Origin: Ignelater luminosus
Lineage: Eukaryota; Arthropoda; Insecta; Coleoptera; Elateridae
Direction of reading: 5' to 3'
DNA length: 64,000 nucleotides
Assembly: GCA_011009095.1 (NCBI GenBank)
Contig: VTPC01000009.1
Coordinates: 10,413 to 74,412 of the forward strand
Shown: one piece after another, positions 46,368 through 58,300 of the stretch
Layout of the letters: every line of letters begins with the position of its first letter
How positions within the stretch are numbered: the stretch's first letter is position 1
Position numbers and translations under genes: made by a program
Notes under the pieces: model-generated
Seen by the model: the letters and a program-made list of their open reading frames with translations, nothing else
What the model was told of the DNA's origin: nothing
Database searches by the model: none

Positions 46368-48292
46368 TGTTCATTAGAGTATAGTGCGGGACGACTCATT
46401 GGGCACAGCATGCTAGAAAGGGACAGTGAGAGCTGAAATGTTTGGGTGCAAGTCTAAATCTGCACCAAGACAAGATTATTCTAAAAATGCTTTCTCATTT
46501 AAACCTGGGAGTGTGTGAACGTGTGAAAAGACATTAAAGCTTACAAAATGGTCCTAATAATGTAAAACGAGATGTACACTTTGTTGTCATCTTATCTGAT
46601 AATTATAAATGTTTTCTTTTAAGCGTTTTCACTTTTCTTTCGGGAAAAATTTATTTCTAGAGCTTTTTTAGTCTATATTTACAAATTTTTAGTCAAAATA
46701 TCAGTTAAACTTATACACCATAGATATGTATATATATTTTAAGGTACAAAATGGAAATCGACATTTACTGCGGTTTTGAACCCTTCTCGTTCCTTTTTAT
46801 AGTACATCTAGAAAACTTATTATGAATTCCATTTCGTAGAAAAAGGTTTAAATGTAATATACAGGAAATCGTCGGTTTTCAAACGCTTCGCTAGGATGAA
46901 AAATATATTTGCAAGTATGTAGGTCTAGCTATCAAATTGATTTTGTTGCGAAACTCTAAACAGCCAATTTTAAAATGCTTTGAAGTAGAAGTAACTTCTG
47001 TTACGATATAAAGCATTTCTAACTTTTAGATGCTTTTTATGGACATTTTTTAGTGTCTGTGTAGTAGTTACTCTTCGTTATTTAAAAGCAGTATGGTAAA
47101 TTCAACGCTCACTGAAATTAAATGAAAGAACCAGGTAATATTTTATTGAGAGACTAGAATAAATTTTTGCTTAAAACTTAAATTTGGGTTTTAATTTTTA
47201 TATTTTTAAATCATATAAACTTTGAGTCTAAAAATTTTGGATATAGATCTTCTTAGTCTTATTAAATAATTATAAAAAAATACAGATATTCTTTCATGCT
47301 CAATATTTATAATATAAAGATTTCTCAGATTTCCAAATGTGTACCAACGGATCATAGTAAGTATATTGTCCTAAATGATGAAGATAAATTGTGGTAATTA
47401 GATAAAAAAAAAAATTTTTTGGGTTCTAATATGCTTGTGATATTAACTACGGTAGAAAATAAATTAAGAAAAAATTATAAAGCTGCAAAATTCAAATAAA
47501 CATCAATACATTCCACATTTATCCCAGCAATACTCCTATTTAAAATAAAAATCACTAAAAATACAAAAAAGATAATCGGTTCCAAAAAAAAAAGATTAAA
47601 GCTGCCACCACCAACAGGGAACGTAATCAATCAATCTCTAATGTTGACTGAAATCTGTGGATAAAAGAATGACCAGGCAAGTCTTTGCAATTTTTTTGGA
47701 GAACAAAAATGAAGCGGTCTTTAGAAACGTTTTGCAATTATAATTATGTTCCATTTTCTGTACATTTATAGAAAGCTCTGTGTTAAAGCTTTCAAAGACG
47801 AGAGAAAAGAAAAAATAATACAAAATTTATATTAAACGATTTTTAATGATCTCTATTTCGTTTTGGTAGGTTAGTTAAAATTTAAAATTTATATATGACC
47901 GTAGTACCTTTCTTTCCGGTCAGAGATTTGGTTTATCGACATTTTGATGTAAAACGGTGTTTATTTTAGGGTGCCGGGTATTAAATTGTCTATTAACTTG
48001 CTGGAAATAATGTCTTCCTCTAACATCCAATTATTGTAACCACGCTACATACTGATTTAATTAAGTTAATCATTTAAAAAAAACACTTTCGCTGTAGTCA
48101 ACCAAAATAAATATTAAATTCGATAATTAAATTAGGAATTCAAATAAAAAACGGTTTTACTTACTTTGTAAATAGAAAGTGGGATTGAAATTCTCACACA
48201 TTTTTCTGTGTGAAAAAAATTAATTGAACATGAGTTATTCTAGTATGCAAACTTTCCATTAAAATTGAAATGTACTAATTGAATATGTAAAA
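46368..48292. other. AT-rich intergenic DNA, no recognisable gene
   Basis: No motif, repeat array or credible frame seen. Confidence 0.5.
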
Positions 48293-48294
48293 TA

Positions 48295-49583
48295 CGAGGG
48301 TGGTCTGAAATGTTTCCGACCTCAACGTGAAGATGGCAGCACTCGTAAATAAAAGCTACTGAATTTCGTTGTTCATCTGTTGACAGTTACTCACCAAAGT
48401 TTCAGCCATTTTGGACGCGCAGTTTTTATGTAACAGTCGTTTGAGTGAGTTGATGTGAGGTTTTTTGTGAAAATGGACAAAATCGAGTATCGAGCTGTCA
48501 TTAAATATTTGTTTTTAAAAGGCAATACGCCTTCGCAAATAAAAGATGAGTTGGATTCTGTGTATGAGGACTCTGCACCATCATTTACCACAGTGAAATT
48601 TTGGGCTGCTGAATGTAAACGTGGCTGTAAGAGCTTGGGAGACGATGAACGTTCGGAACGTCCAAAAACTGCAACTACCGACGAAAACATCGTCAAAGTT
48701 CACCAAATGGTGCTAGACAACCGCCGAATTAAAGTGAGAGAGATAGCAGAGGTTATGAACATGTCAAAAGTGTTTGTCACATATTAAATCAACATTTAGG
48801 CATGAGAAAGCTGTCCGCGCGTTGGGTGCCGCGTTTGCTCACGTTAGACCAAAAACGTGTTCGAATGAATATTTCCAACGCTCTTTTGGCGTAGTTTAGG
48901 CGAAATAAATCCGAGTTTTAGCGCCGATTAATTACTGTAGATGAAACTTGGATACACCATTATACGCCCGAAACAAAAATACAGTCGAAACAGTGGACTG
49001 CAAAGGGGGAACCGGCTCCAAAAAAAGCAAAAACTGTTTTTTCGGCTGGGAAAGTGATGGCGACTGTTTTATGGGATAGTCATGGAATTATTTTAATCGA
49101 TTATCTTCAAAACGGAAAAACCATTACAGGAGCATACTATGCATCATTACTGGACAAGCTGAAGGCAGAACTTGCGAAAAAACGGCCACATTTGCAGAAA
49201 AAGAAAATCCTGTTTCACCAAGACAAAGCACCGTCTCACACCTCAGCGGTTGCCATGGCGAAAATCCAAGAATTACGGTTTGAACTGCTTGACCATCCGC
49301 CTTACTCACCAGATCTAGCCCCAAGCGACTTCTTTTTGTTCCCTCATCTAAAATTTGCGCTCGGAGGACAAAGATTTTCGTCAAATGAAGAGGCAATCAC
49401 CTCCGTGAACAATTATTTTGCAGAGAAAAATGCCGAGTACTATTTGGAGGGGTTACAGATATGGGAGCATCGCTGGGAGAAGTGTGTAGAGTTACAAGGA
49501 GACTATGTTGAAAAATAAAAAAAAATTTTCAGAAAAAATGTCTTGTATCTTTGTTAGGTCGGAAGCTTTTCAGACCACCCTCG
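48295..49583 (+). mobile_element. mariner transposon, complete ends
   Basis: The left end CGAGGGTGGTCTGAAATGTT matches the right end (reverse complement CGAGGGTGGTCTGAAAAGCT) with similarity extending through TTCCGACCT. TA duplications lie at 48293-48294 and 49584-49585. Length 1289 bp. Confidence 0.94.
48473..49518 (+). pseudogene. mariner DD34D transposase, frameshifted with two stops
   Basis: ATG 48473 opens MDKIEYRAVIKYLFLKGNTP. The DNA-binding half continues through VREIAEVMNMSK. Near 48770 about four bases appear to be missing, and the frame changes to HILNQHLGMRKLSARWVP in the second frame. TAG codons at 48892-48894 and 48919-48921 follow. The C-terminal half is open from about 48922 to TAA 49518. 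It contains TVDETW, HQDKAPSH (lysine in place of the usual asparagine after the second catalytic aspartate) and LAPSDFF, spaced as DD34D. The tail has YYLEGLQIWEHRWEKCVEL. It is closest in style to the copy at 39093-40120 but clearly a separate lineage. Confidence 0.9.
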
Positions 49584-49585
49584 TA

Positions 49586-50390
49586 TTATTGCAAACGCCA
49601 CCTTAGAAGACATTGGTCTTTGTAATGATAATAATAAAAAGGAGGTAATTGACAGAATGGCTTCAAGAATTCAAAGAGAAAAGCAAAGAAAGAATTTGAA
49701 ACAACACGAAAGACGACATCAGTTAATTTTAGAAGGCTTGTATTTCGACGGCAGAAAAAATAACACCATTAGAACTGAAGCAAAGGAAAAAAAAGTACAT
49801 CGAAAAATCATTAAAGAAGAACATATGGTCTTAGTACAAGAGCCAGGATCACAATATATCGGTCATATCTCACTAGCATCTTACTCTGCTAATAATATAG
49901 CCAATAAAATTTTGACGTATTTTCAAAATAATAATACTGATATTTCAAACTTTAAGCTGATTGGGCACGATGAAACCGCCGTAAACACTAAACGTAAATC
50001 TGGTTATCAAAATATTGAAAACAAGTCTAAAAGGACCCTTACAATGGACTTATTTCAACAACTCAATTTAGGGTCCTAAAGCATTCTTTGGGCCAATTGG
50101 CAAACAAGTGGAAAAATGTGAAGATATGAAAATTTAAATTATAAAAAAATTGAATCTCAGCTGTCACACTAATTTTGAGGATTTAGGTATGGACCAGAAG
50201 TACTTGTTCAAAATTTGTCAAGACTTAGCGAAAAGGAGCCTAGGAAAAATCGCTCACTCTCGTTGGTTAACAACAGCAAATAGAATTTTGCGTTTATATG
50301 TGTCCTGTAAAGTTCCTCCTTTAAATTTTGCAGGTTGTTGTCGAATATTTTATTAACATTTATAGTCATATGTGGTTTTGATAGATCAAA
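49586..50390 (+). pseudogene. multi-copy arthropod protein family, N-terminal part
   Basis: Starting right after the mariner, the reading ANATLEDIGLCNDNNKKEVI leads into IQREKQRKNLKQHERRHQL, then LYFDGRKNN, KKVHRKIIKEEHMVLVQEPG, QYIGHISLAS and FKLIGHDETAVNT, ending at 50079. A further frame gives MDQKYLFKICQDLAKRSLG, HSRWLTTANRILRLYVS and, after another shift, VVEYFINIYSHMWF up to about 50388. From memory, these blocks belong to an uncharacterised protein family that is abundant in arthropods and likely transposon-derived. The spaced aspartates (FDG, IGHDE) could be catalytic, but this is unproven. The gene is broken by frameshifts and by the LINE fragment that follows. Confidence 0.5.
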
Positions 50391-51436
50391 ATCTCAATCC
50401 AAAAAAGGCACCAGGGATCGACGAAATATCACTTGGGGTGTTCAAAGAACTGCCAAGGAAGGCCATTATCATGCTTACATATCTCTTCAATGCCTGCTTA
50501 CGCTTGGAATACGTTCCTGAGTGCTTCAAGATGGCACAGATAATCATGTTAAAAAAGCCAGATAAGCCAGACGAGGAAGTTGGATCGTATAGACCGATTT
50601 CACTTCTTCCAACAATCTCAAAACTATTCGAGAAACTATTTTTAAAGCGGCTTAAGCCTTTAATAAACATCCCGGACTTCCAGTTCGGATTCCGAAATAA
50701 ACACTCAGCTATCGATCAAGTACATCGAGTCATCAAAGTCATTGAACGAGCTTTTGAAGAAGGGAAATATTGCTCTGCAGTATTCCTTGATGTGTCGCAG
50801 GCGTTTGACAGAGTGTGGCACAAAGGTTTAATCCTCAAGATGAGTAAAATGCTACCCAAAAATTACTGCAGATTCCTAGAATCATACTTAGCTAATCGGC
50901 AATTTCGAGTGATGCACAAGGATGCCAAGTCAAAATTTTATCCAATAAAAGCAGGCGTACCGCAGGGAAGTGTGTTGGGACCCCTTTCGTACCTGCTATA
51001 TACTGCTGATATTCCAACATCAGATGAGACATTCACCGGAACCTTTGCAGATGATACTGTAATCATGGCGGTAAATGAATCACAATCAATAGCAATTGAG
51101 AAAACTCAACGCCCACTGAACAAAATCAACAGATGGACAAAAGACTGGAAAATCAAGCTTAACGAGCTGAAATCAGTCCACGTCACATATACGCTGCGGC
51201 GAAGAAATTGCAGTCTAAGAACATATCTCAACGAGGTAGCAATCCCTCAAGCAGAATCAGCAAAATATCTTGGGCTTCATTTAAATTCAAGATTAAACTG
51301 GAAACACCATCTAAGAAAAAAAGCTGAACAAATTCGCATTAAACAACGACAAATGTATTGGCTGGTTGGACATTATTCTAAAATGAATTTTCATTGTAAA
51401 AGAACTATGTATCTATCTATATTCAAACCAATATGA
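50388..51436 (+). pseudogene. Jockey-like reverse transcriptase fragment inserted in another gene
   Basis: An open frame of about 350 codons covers most of a Jockey-clade RT without stops: NPKKAPGIDEISLGVFKELP, GSYRPISLLPTISKLFEKLF, FQFGFRNKHSAIDQVHRVI, motif A VFLDVSQAFDRVWHKGLI, GVPQGSVLGPLSYLLYT, the catalytic TFADDTVIMA, and KYLGLHLNSRLNWKHHL. It ends abruptly in the thumb (TMYLSIFKPI) at 51436 and has no endonuclease, C-terminus or 3' UTR. It is related to, but distinct from, the Jockey element at 28293. It is flanked on both sides by pieces of a single unrelated family. Truncation at the 3' end is not expected from ordinary LINE insertion, so a later deletion or recombination is likely. 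Confidence 0.85.
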
Positions 51437-51800
51437 GGACAACTGCGGTTAGATCCAAATATAATAAGAGTGTTAGAAGATTTGAAATTCCTCCCTTTAA
51501 CTTTGAAGCTTTTGAGTATATAGATTTATTAAATTGGAATGATTGTAAACTGACAGAACCTTCTGTCTTGTCGGAATTATTTGACTAAAAAGTAAAAAGT
51601 ATAATAAAAATCGAAGAAACACCAGATTTTCCATGTTTCCCTTCTCATACTCAGGGAGTGGACAGGTGCCTCAGGATTGTCACGGAAGCCGCATCAGTTG
51701 TGGCTGGACCTGAAGCTAGAGATGGTTTTATCTTGGGGAGGTTGAAGTCTCGCAATGTTATGCCAAAGTTTAACACTAAAAAGGACAAAAACCCGTAGGT
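51437..51800 (+). pseudogene. multi-copy arthropod protein family, C-terminal part
   Basis: Directly after the RT fragment the reading becomes VRSKYNKSVRRFEIPPFNFE, then FEYIDLLNWNDCKLTEP, a TAA near 51585, CFPSHTQGVDRCLRIVTEAA, and PEARDGFILGRLKSRNVMP. These blocks fit the C-terminus of the same arthropod family as 49586-50390, judged from memory and from the shared interruption. The middle of the protein is missing at the insertion site, so the RT fragment replaced sequence instead of simply splitting it. No function can be assigned. Confidence 0.5.
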
Positions 51801-53039
51801 TGAATAGCTGATATAACAAAGGGCTGGAGGGAGGGTGGAAGTCGATACGCAGCCACCTCCTCGTGGTGACTTCTGGGTAGCATTTGCTTAATGTAAACAA
51901 ATATGAGCTAAGAGTTGCGTTTTGTACTTTTCGTTACTTTATATTTAAATTGTAAAACTTTACCGTCTGTGCGGCACCGGAAAAAACAAATGAATTAACT
52001 TTTTTATTGGTAGTTTAGGCATCCAAAAAGGAAAACAAATTTTACTATTACACATCAAAACAAATAAATTTTACTTTCATCCTATGGTTAAGTTCCACCC
52101 TACTGGATATCCAATAATCTCAGTAAACCTCTTTTGACATATCCGTCAGGAATGTTTTATTTCATCCGAAAGTCGATGTTAACGCATTGTTTGGTTTTCA
52201 AGCTTGACACAATTTCGGCATCCCAGCATGCAGTAGCGTCTACTTCCAACAATGCATAAACGCAAATTAATTTAGCCAGAGATTTCAACTGGTAAGTACA
52301 AACATGCGCAACGTCTAGCTCCAAAAGTCAAAGCTATTGCCGTTTTGGCAGTTGCATCCTTGAATTTGTGGATGCAACCAATTGCCTGTGCTATTTTCTT
52401 CAAATTCTAATTGACAACTTGGTTTTTACGAGTAAACTTAAGAAGTTTTGGGTCATATTATACTATAGCTCTAGTCTATCGAAAGCAGAATTCAAAAGAT
52501 AGTTGTTAGTTAGATACAACTAATTCCAACCAAGAAACTGGTTTAGAAAAAAATAGATAGTAGTATAAATTAAATCAAGAGTACTTCTATAATTTGAAGA
52601 CTCATTTGTTTAGTATTTCTTAAAACTTAATTAGAATTATGATTTACCAGATGTAGCTATACTATGCTGGTTCTAGCTCAGAGTAATCTTTTAAGTGTCT
52701 TTGGAACAGTCTCAATTTTGAAACGATCAAAACGATTCATAGTGCTCTTACAAAAGGTATTGTGAAATCACTGTATTGTATGCATAATTCAAACTACTTG
52801 ATGATTTTAGAGCAGTATATGTGTTATGACAAAACTCAAAGATGCGAACACAAGAAGTCAGCGTTTATAGAAGCGCAGAATGTGGTTCAGTTTATTTTAT
52901 GGTTCAAGCAAAACTTCTTAGAAGACAAACAATAAACTAAATCAAAGCCAAAGAACACAAGAAGAACTCGGCGAAAGTTAAATTGAAACAAAAAAATATA
53001 ACCAAGAGAGCCCGAGAGACGAGTCTACAAATTTGTTAT
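51801..53039. other. AT-rich intergenic DNA, no recognisable gene
   Basis: No credible frame or repeat seen. Confidence 0.5.
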
Positions 53040-53336
53040 ATAAAATTAGGTTAGTAAACAAACTAGAGAGAATACAAGAACAGACAGCAGGAAAAATCTA
53101 TGAAGGAATAAAAGTAGGTTTACACAATGCAGCCTCAGAGGCCCTAGGAATGAAAAAACAATGTAAGAAAACGAACCCAGAATGGTGGACACAAAATATA
53201 TAAAAGAAAGTAAACGAAAAGAAAGAATTGTACCAGAAGTGGTTAAACACTCAAGACCCAGAAGATCGGAAACATTACATCAGAATGAATAGAGAAGTAA
53301 GAAATGACGTTGATGGAGCAAAACAAAAAATTGGAC
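53040..53336 (+). pseudogene. LINE ORF2 linker fragment, left of a transposase insert
   Basis: The reading VNKLERIQEQTAGKIYEGIK, then NPEWWTQNI, VNEKKELYQKWLNTQDPEDR and YIRMNREVRNDVDGAK is the lysine-rich linker between endonuclease and RT of a LINE ORF2. One TAA interrupts it near 53204. The sequence stops at about 53336, where a transposase fragment begins. The next part of the same LINE is found at 54085. The pieces between, about one hundred residues of a normal ORF2, are missing. Confidence 0.6.
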
Positions 53337-54066
53337 TATAAGTGGGGATTCGATGGGAGTTCTGGCTTGAATCCTTACAAGCAAAACCCCAGCAAAAGTG
53401 ATGTTACTGACTGTTATTTGTGTAGCGCAACTTCAAAACAGTTCAATGAAATAGAAAAAGTGTTAAAACACTGAAACTCCAGTCTTCCCATTTGCAATTT
53501 GTACTGTCAATACTTCATGATTGGATTAGGTGCTTTGAGTGCCTTTTGCATATATCCTATAAACTTCCGATTAAGTCATGGCAGGCACGCGGTGAAGAAG
53601 CAAAGACAATGGTTTCCAAAAACAAAAACAGAATTCAGGAAGAGCTTCGCGACAAAATTGGTTTATTAGTCGACATGCCCAAGCCAGATTTTGGAAGCAG
53701 TAACGACGGAAATAGCGCGAAGAGATTTTTTGAAAACTGTGATATATCGGCGTCTTTAACAGGAATAGATCGTGATTTAATAAAAAAATTTCATATTATA
53801 TTGATTACCCTTTCAAGCGTATTTTATATTGATCCGGTAGTACTGCATGCCGTCTACAGTACACAAGCTTCTTATTCATGGACCAAAAATTGTCGAGACA
53901 TTTTTGTTACCAATTGGTCAGTTATCGGAGAAAGTCCAAGTGGCCCGTAACCAGGACCTCAAAAGGTTTAGAGAAGACTTTTCAAGAAAAGAAAGAAGTG
54001 ATCGGGTCAAGACAAATGAAGATATTTTTTTTGTCGTCTTATTTCATCTGACCCGATTATCATGTT
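53337..54066 (+). pseudogene. Transib/RAG1-like transposase fragment
   Basis: It opens with KWGFDGSSGLNPYKQ (53341-53385), resembling the first catalytic aspartate motif of Transib transposases (usually with cysteine before the aspartate). It then jumps to CYLCSATSKQFNEIEKVL (53415-53470), a CxxC zinc-binding site, so roughly 150-200 residues are deleted. The open frame at 53492-53950 carries LHDWIRCFECLLHISYKLPI, KSWQARGEEAKTM, GLLVDMPKPDFGSSNDGNSA and KRFFENCDIS. A further frame adds MPSTVHKLLIHGPKIVETFL, LPIGQLSEKVQ and FREDFSRKE. Transib is the DNA transposon superfamily related to the RAG1 recombinase. The assignment rests on remembered motifs and needs a profile search. Frameshifts make it inactive. 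Confidence 0.6.
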
Positions 54067-54960
54067 TAGAGGCCACTTGCCCCTGTGTGCGACAGTCCAA
54101 AAGTAGGCAAGATAGAACCAATTAATCCTGAGAAGGTAATACAAAGCATAAAGCAGATGAAGAATGGAAAATGCTTAGAACCTGGAGACATTCCTGTTGA
54201 GTTGATAAAATATGGACCAAGCACACTATGGGAGGTGCTAGTAAATATATTTAACAAATTACTGTTAGATGGACAAAATTACTCAAAGACTTTGATATTT
54301 CATTGATTAGCTGCATCTATAAAAAGGAGAATAAAAAAGACCAAACTATCGAGGAATAAGTGTGACCAGCTCAATAGGGAAGTTGTACGGTGGAATTCTG
54401 AAAAACAGGATCGAGAATGAAATAAACATAAGTGAGGAACAGAACGGATTTCGTGCACATATAATATCTTTCTTTTGAAACACATGATAGAGAAACGAGT
54501 TGCAAGACGTTTAGAAAATTGGCTTACAAACCAAAATAAATATGTATAGAGCTATTGTAAAACCCATCACAACCTATAGGGTCGAATGCTGAAGTATCAC
54601 GGAAAGAAACCAAAAGAGAATAGAAGCTGTCGAAATGGACCTTCTTTGAAGAGCTTCCAAGGTGTCTAGGTTAGAACACATACCTAACGAAGAAATTAGG
54701 GAACGTTCAGGTATTAAAAACACAATAATTTAAAGTATTGAGCGGAAACAGCTATTATGGAAGAAGGAAGAATGCCAAAAAGAGCCTTTAGATATCAACC
54801 AGAGAATAGACGACGGAGAGGTAGACCGTGTTTGAAGTGGATTCAAGGCATACAAACAGCAATGAGGGCACGAACTCTGAAAGAGAATGAAGCCCAAAAT
54901 AGGCGATAATGGAAAATGAGATGCGGGATGCGGCAGGAGCCGTAGGAACTCTAAGATATA
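54067..54960 (+). pseudogene. LINE ORF2 remnant, right of the transposase insert
   Basis: The frame at 54085-54306 reads KVGKIEPINPEKVIQSIKQM, then NGKCLEPGDIPVELIKYGPS, the RT entry segment of a LINE. Degraded continuation shows KLYGGILKNRIENEINISEE and QNGFRAHI (54380-54460), then HMIEKRVARRLENW. Catalytic motifs A and YADD are absent. C-terminal-type sequence (MEEGRMPKRAFRYQPENRRR, GRPCLKWIQGIQ) ends near 54850. It is a decayed, internally deleted LINE that shares an interruption with the linker piece at 53040. Confidence 0.6.
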
Positions 54961-57900
54961 CTATAGATATGTTATGTAGATTCTGAAGCAACTAGATTTT
55001 CACATGAAGTCGACCTCGAAAGGTCTCATATATTTTTGTAAAGTATAAGCGAATAACATTAGTATATATTATAAACCAGTAAAGAAATGAAATAATAAAA
55101 ACAAAACTACAATATAAAATTAGTAATTCAGCAATTTTAAAATTCTTGTATTGATTACAAATACAATATAAACAAATACAGTTTGGAATTTTCCACATAT
55201 TGAAGCATGAATTCAAAGACAACAGAAATGTTGAGCATCATTGTGCTGAACAAACATTGAAAATCAGTACATAAATAAAGTCAGACAAGCTAGACTAACT
55301 GAATTACAACTTTTTCCAACATTTATTTTTAGAGAAATTTTAAAACCAGTAATATTAACACTGCAAGGTTACAATCTGACAAGTTAAATTAATTTTTCCA
55401 GTTTCTCATTTTTTTCGACGTAATGTATTATTGAATTGTTTATTTTAATTTAAAAAAAGCGACAGAGAGAAAAATTAAAAGTAAAAATTAATTGAAGCGG
55501 AAGCGGCACAAAAGCTTACCTTTTGTTTTTATTTTTACCGTTATTATAAAAGTTCAAACAATAAAGAAAATTGCAGAGCAATAACAGAGAGAAGAAGACA
55601 AACGTCTAAAGATTCCGTCTGTAACAAATGGTTACAAGGAAAAGGAGTTACCTCAGTTCTAATTGAAGCGTCCAATGTCTGCTCTCAAATGCTCTCTCCT
55701 CTTATTGTTGTCGTTGTCTATCAAATTTAATTTGTTTTGTTGACTGGAAATTGAAAAATACGTTTTAAAGACTTTTTGTTACGGATTTAATCAAATATTG
55801 CGAGAGAAGGTTCCCTTTTTCTCTCCTTTTATTGCTTGAAATATCCCGAAACCAAAATCCTCTTATATTTATGAGCTGTTTTCGAACTATAGAAGGATTA
55901 TTGGCTTAAAAGATATAAACTATTGATTGCTATATTAAGCTGCGGGTATAGTCCTTTTCTCTGTTTTTTTTGGTCAATTTCGTTGTTTATTTTAACAATT
56001 TAAAGCAAGCAGATGTTTGGAATATAAATAATAAATAAACCAACCATACAGCCCAAAAATTCAAAACTTGCTACTTTAAATTATAGAAGCGAAAATTTTT
56101 TAATTTCCCTCAGGACAAATGCATTTTCAGCAGTCTATATTTTTTTAAATATTTAGTAATAATGTGTACAAAAGTGTAAATTGTTTAAACTTAAATGCAC
56201 ACCGTTTTATAGATTTTGTCCTTCACACCGTTCCAATTTAAATATCAATCAAACTCGTACTCGTCGCATAAGTTACACGTATCAATAGATAGATGTTTGA
56301 AAACGAAATGTGAAACTAAATTCCACTTTTTCTTTATTTATGATGCAAATATTATTGTGTTTATTTTATATTTCACACCGGGTTAGTGTCCTGGGAATTT
56401 TATAAAATTTATTCCCCTGCTGTCATCACAATAACTTTAAGGATTGTCGCCAGTAACTCATAGCGGTGGTGTTTAATGATTTTTTATTGTTTTATTTTAT
56501 TTCTATTTGTTTTTGCCAAGCCTTAAAATTAAGTTTACCAAGGTTTTTTCCTCCGCTACTTTTTCCGCATCTTTTTCCATTCCTGAAAGGTTAGGCAAAT
56601 AGCTTTTTAGCGTCAAATTCTGCGGGTCTTCTTTCTCCGCTAATTTTACTGCGCCCTTTCCCTTAATGGTAGTCTCGCTAGATGATGATATTTTAACTAA
56701 TAAAGCTATAAAGTAATAAGACTGAGTATTTACGTTGTCTTGCATGCGTATCCCCAGTGCTGATGGAATAAATATGGCAACAGTAATAGAAAAACAATAA
56801 AAAATAATACAGAAAATTCTAGATGCAACTGGAAGTTCGGGCCGAATAATTCGGGATGGTGGCCAAAATTATCGAAAGCACCCAAGAGAAAATTGATAAA
56901 ACAGCTTGACGAGGTTAAAAATATTTTAAAAACGTTGTTTAATATTAATCCAGTACTAATACAACAGACGAAAGGGGCAGTTCGGGAATACTCTAAACCT
57001 CTAGCGAGAGGTAAGAGCTAATCTGTTCAGAGAAATTCCACTAGACGTTCCATAAAGGGTAACATGAGACAAAGCAGACTTTCTCACACCGTAACAGACA
57101 TCTAGCTTGTTGTAGTGGCTGCCAAAGTTTATCAATGTTTTCTTTAAAGGTTAAATATCTATGTTGGTAAAATTGAATTTTGAAACAAATGTCTAGTGAT
57201 TCTCAGAATGCCATTCAAAATTATATTTCAGTAATGTCTTGTTCAGGATTACATAAAATAGTAAAACCTGCTGGATAGTAATTTAGTTTTGGACTATCTG
57301 TGCCAAAATCATATCAATCTGAAATAATAATCTCTGTAGTATGCTATGTTGAATTTTCTTTTCACTTCCTGATCAAGCGATGCACATATTTGAATATACC
57401 GAGAGAATTTAAAATTGTGTCCATAAAAAAACGACTTGTCATAGAGATTTTGCCAATATTTACTTTCATCTACTGTCATCTGCTTATAAGGTGAAGTTAG
57501 TTTATAATCAATCTTGTTCTTAATGAAGTCTATGCTACTCGAAAAACATTACTGTTAAAGTGGTTGCCTACCATTTCAAATTTTTAATTGATTGAAAATA
57601 AAAATTTAATTAAAAACAAATAAAACTCAATAAAAGTAGTGAAAGAATGCAGTAAAATACTTTAATCTGAAATCTATTGAAACAGTAAATAAGTTAAATA
57701 ATAATTTTTCCTCAGCTTTACAATTTGCAAAGTCAAATAATGTAATTTATTTTTTTGTTTTAAATCTGGTTTATCGAATATTTCTATACAAAATTGACAG
57801 AAATAAAGATAAGCAATTTATTAACATCTTTCTAAATACATTAAAATTATAAAACAGCAACAAAACGCCGATACAGAAAACGAGGAATTCCACAATGGCA

Positions 57901-57984
57901 ATTAACTAATAAAATATCAATTAATACATCACTCATACTGATAACAATACAAATACTTAAATAATTACAAACAGTTATTATTAT
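54961..57984. other. AT-rich intergenic DNA, no recognisable gene
   Basis: An 80-codon minus-strand frame at 56503-56745 is Lys/Glu-rich and unrecognised. Nothing else stands out. Confidence 0.5.
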
Positions 57985-58300
57985 AGCAGGCATTGATCCG
58001 CTTTTTCATATTTTCAAACACATTTTCCAGCTGTTGCTTCGTAATGTTTCGAACAGCATCTCTAATGGCATTCTTTAGTTCATCAATTGTATAGATACGT
58101 GTACGAAAAATAACATTTCTCAAATGCCCAAACAGGGAAAAATCAAGAGGAGTGAGGTCAGGAGAGCTTGGCGTCCACTATTTATAAGCCTCTCTCTATA
58201 GAATTCCTCCAAATATTGTTCAGTTAGTAGGGCTATGTGGGCAGGTGCATTGTCCTGCTGAAAATATTCATGTTGTCACTTGTCGTCGTGAAAATTAATT
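57985..58300 (-). pseudogene. IS630/Tc1-mariner-type transposase, C-terminal fragment
   Basis: On the minus strand, HEYFQQDNAPAHIALLTEQY (58270-58210) carries the second catalytic aspartate motif (QDNAPAH). After a frameshift near 58170 the reading SSPDLTPLDFSLFGHLRNVI supplies the third acidic motif, followed by YTIDELKNAIRDAVRNIT and a C-terminus near FENMKKRINACYNN (about 57985). The N-terminal DNA-binding half is absent. The PDLTPLDF wording is typical of insect IS630-like transposases distinct from the classical mariners elsewhere in this window. Spacing of the acidic residues cannot be measured because of the frameshift. It is a dead fragment. Confidence 0.7.

Noticed and set aside
43230-46380. 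Target-site duplication around the second R1/LOA-like LINE
   Set aside because: TGTTTTA before and TGTTCATTA after are too short and imperfect to count.
56503-56745. 80-codon Lys/Glu-rich minus-strand frame
   Set aside because: Composition alone explains it. No domain or neighbouring signal.
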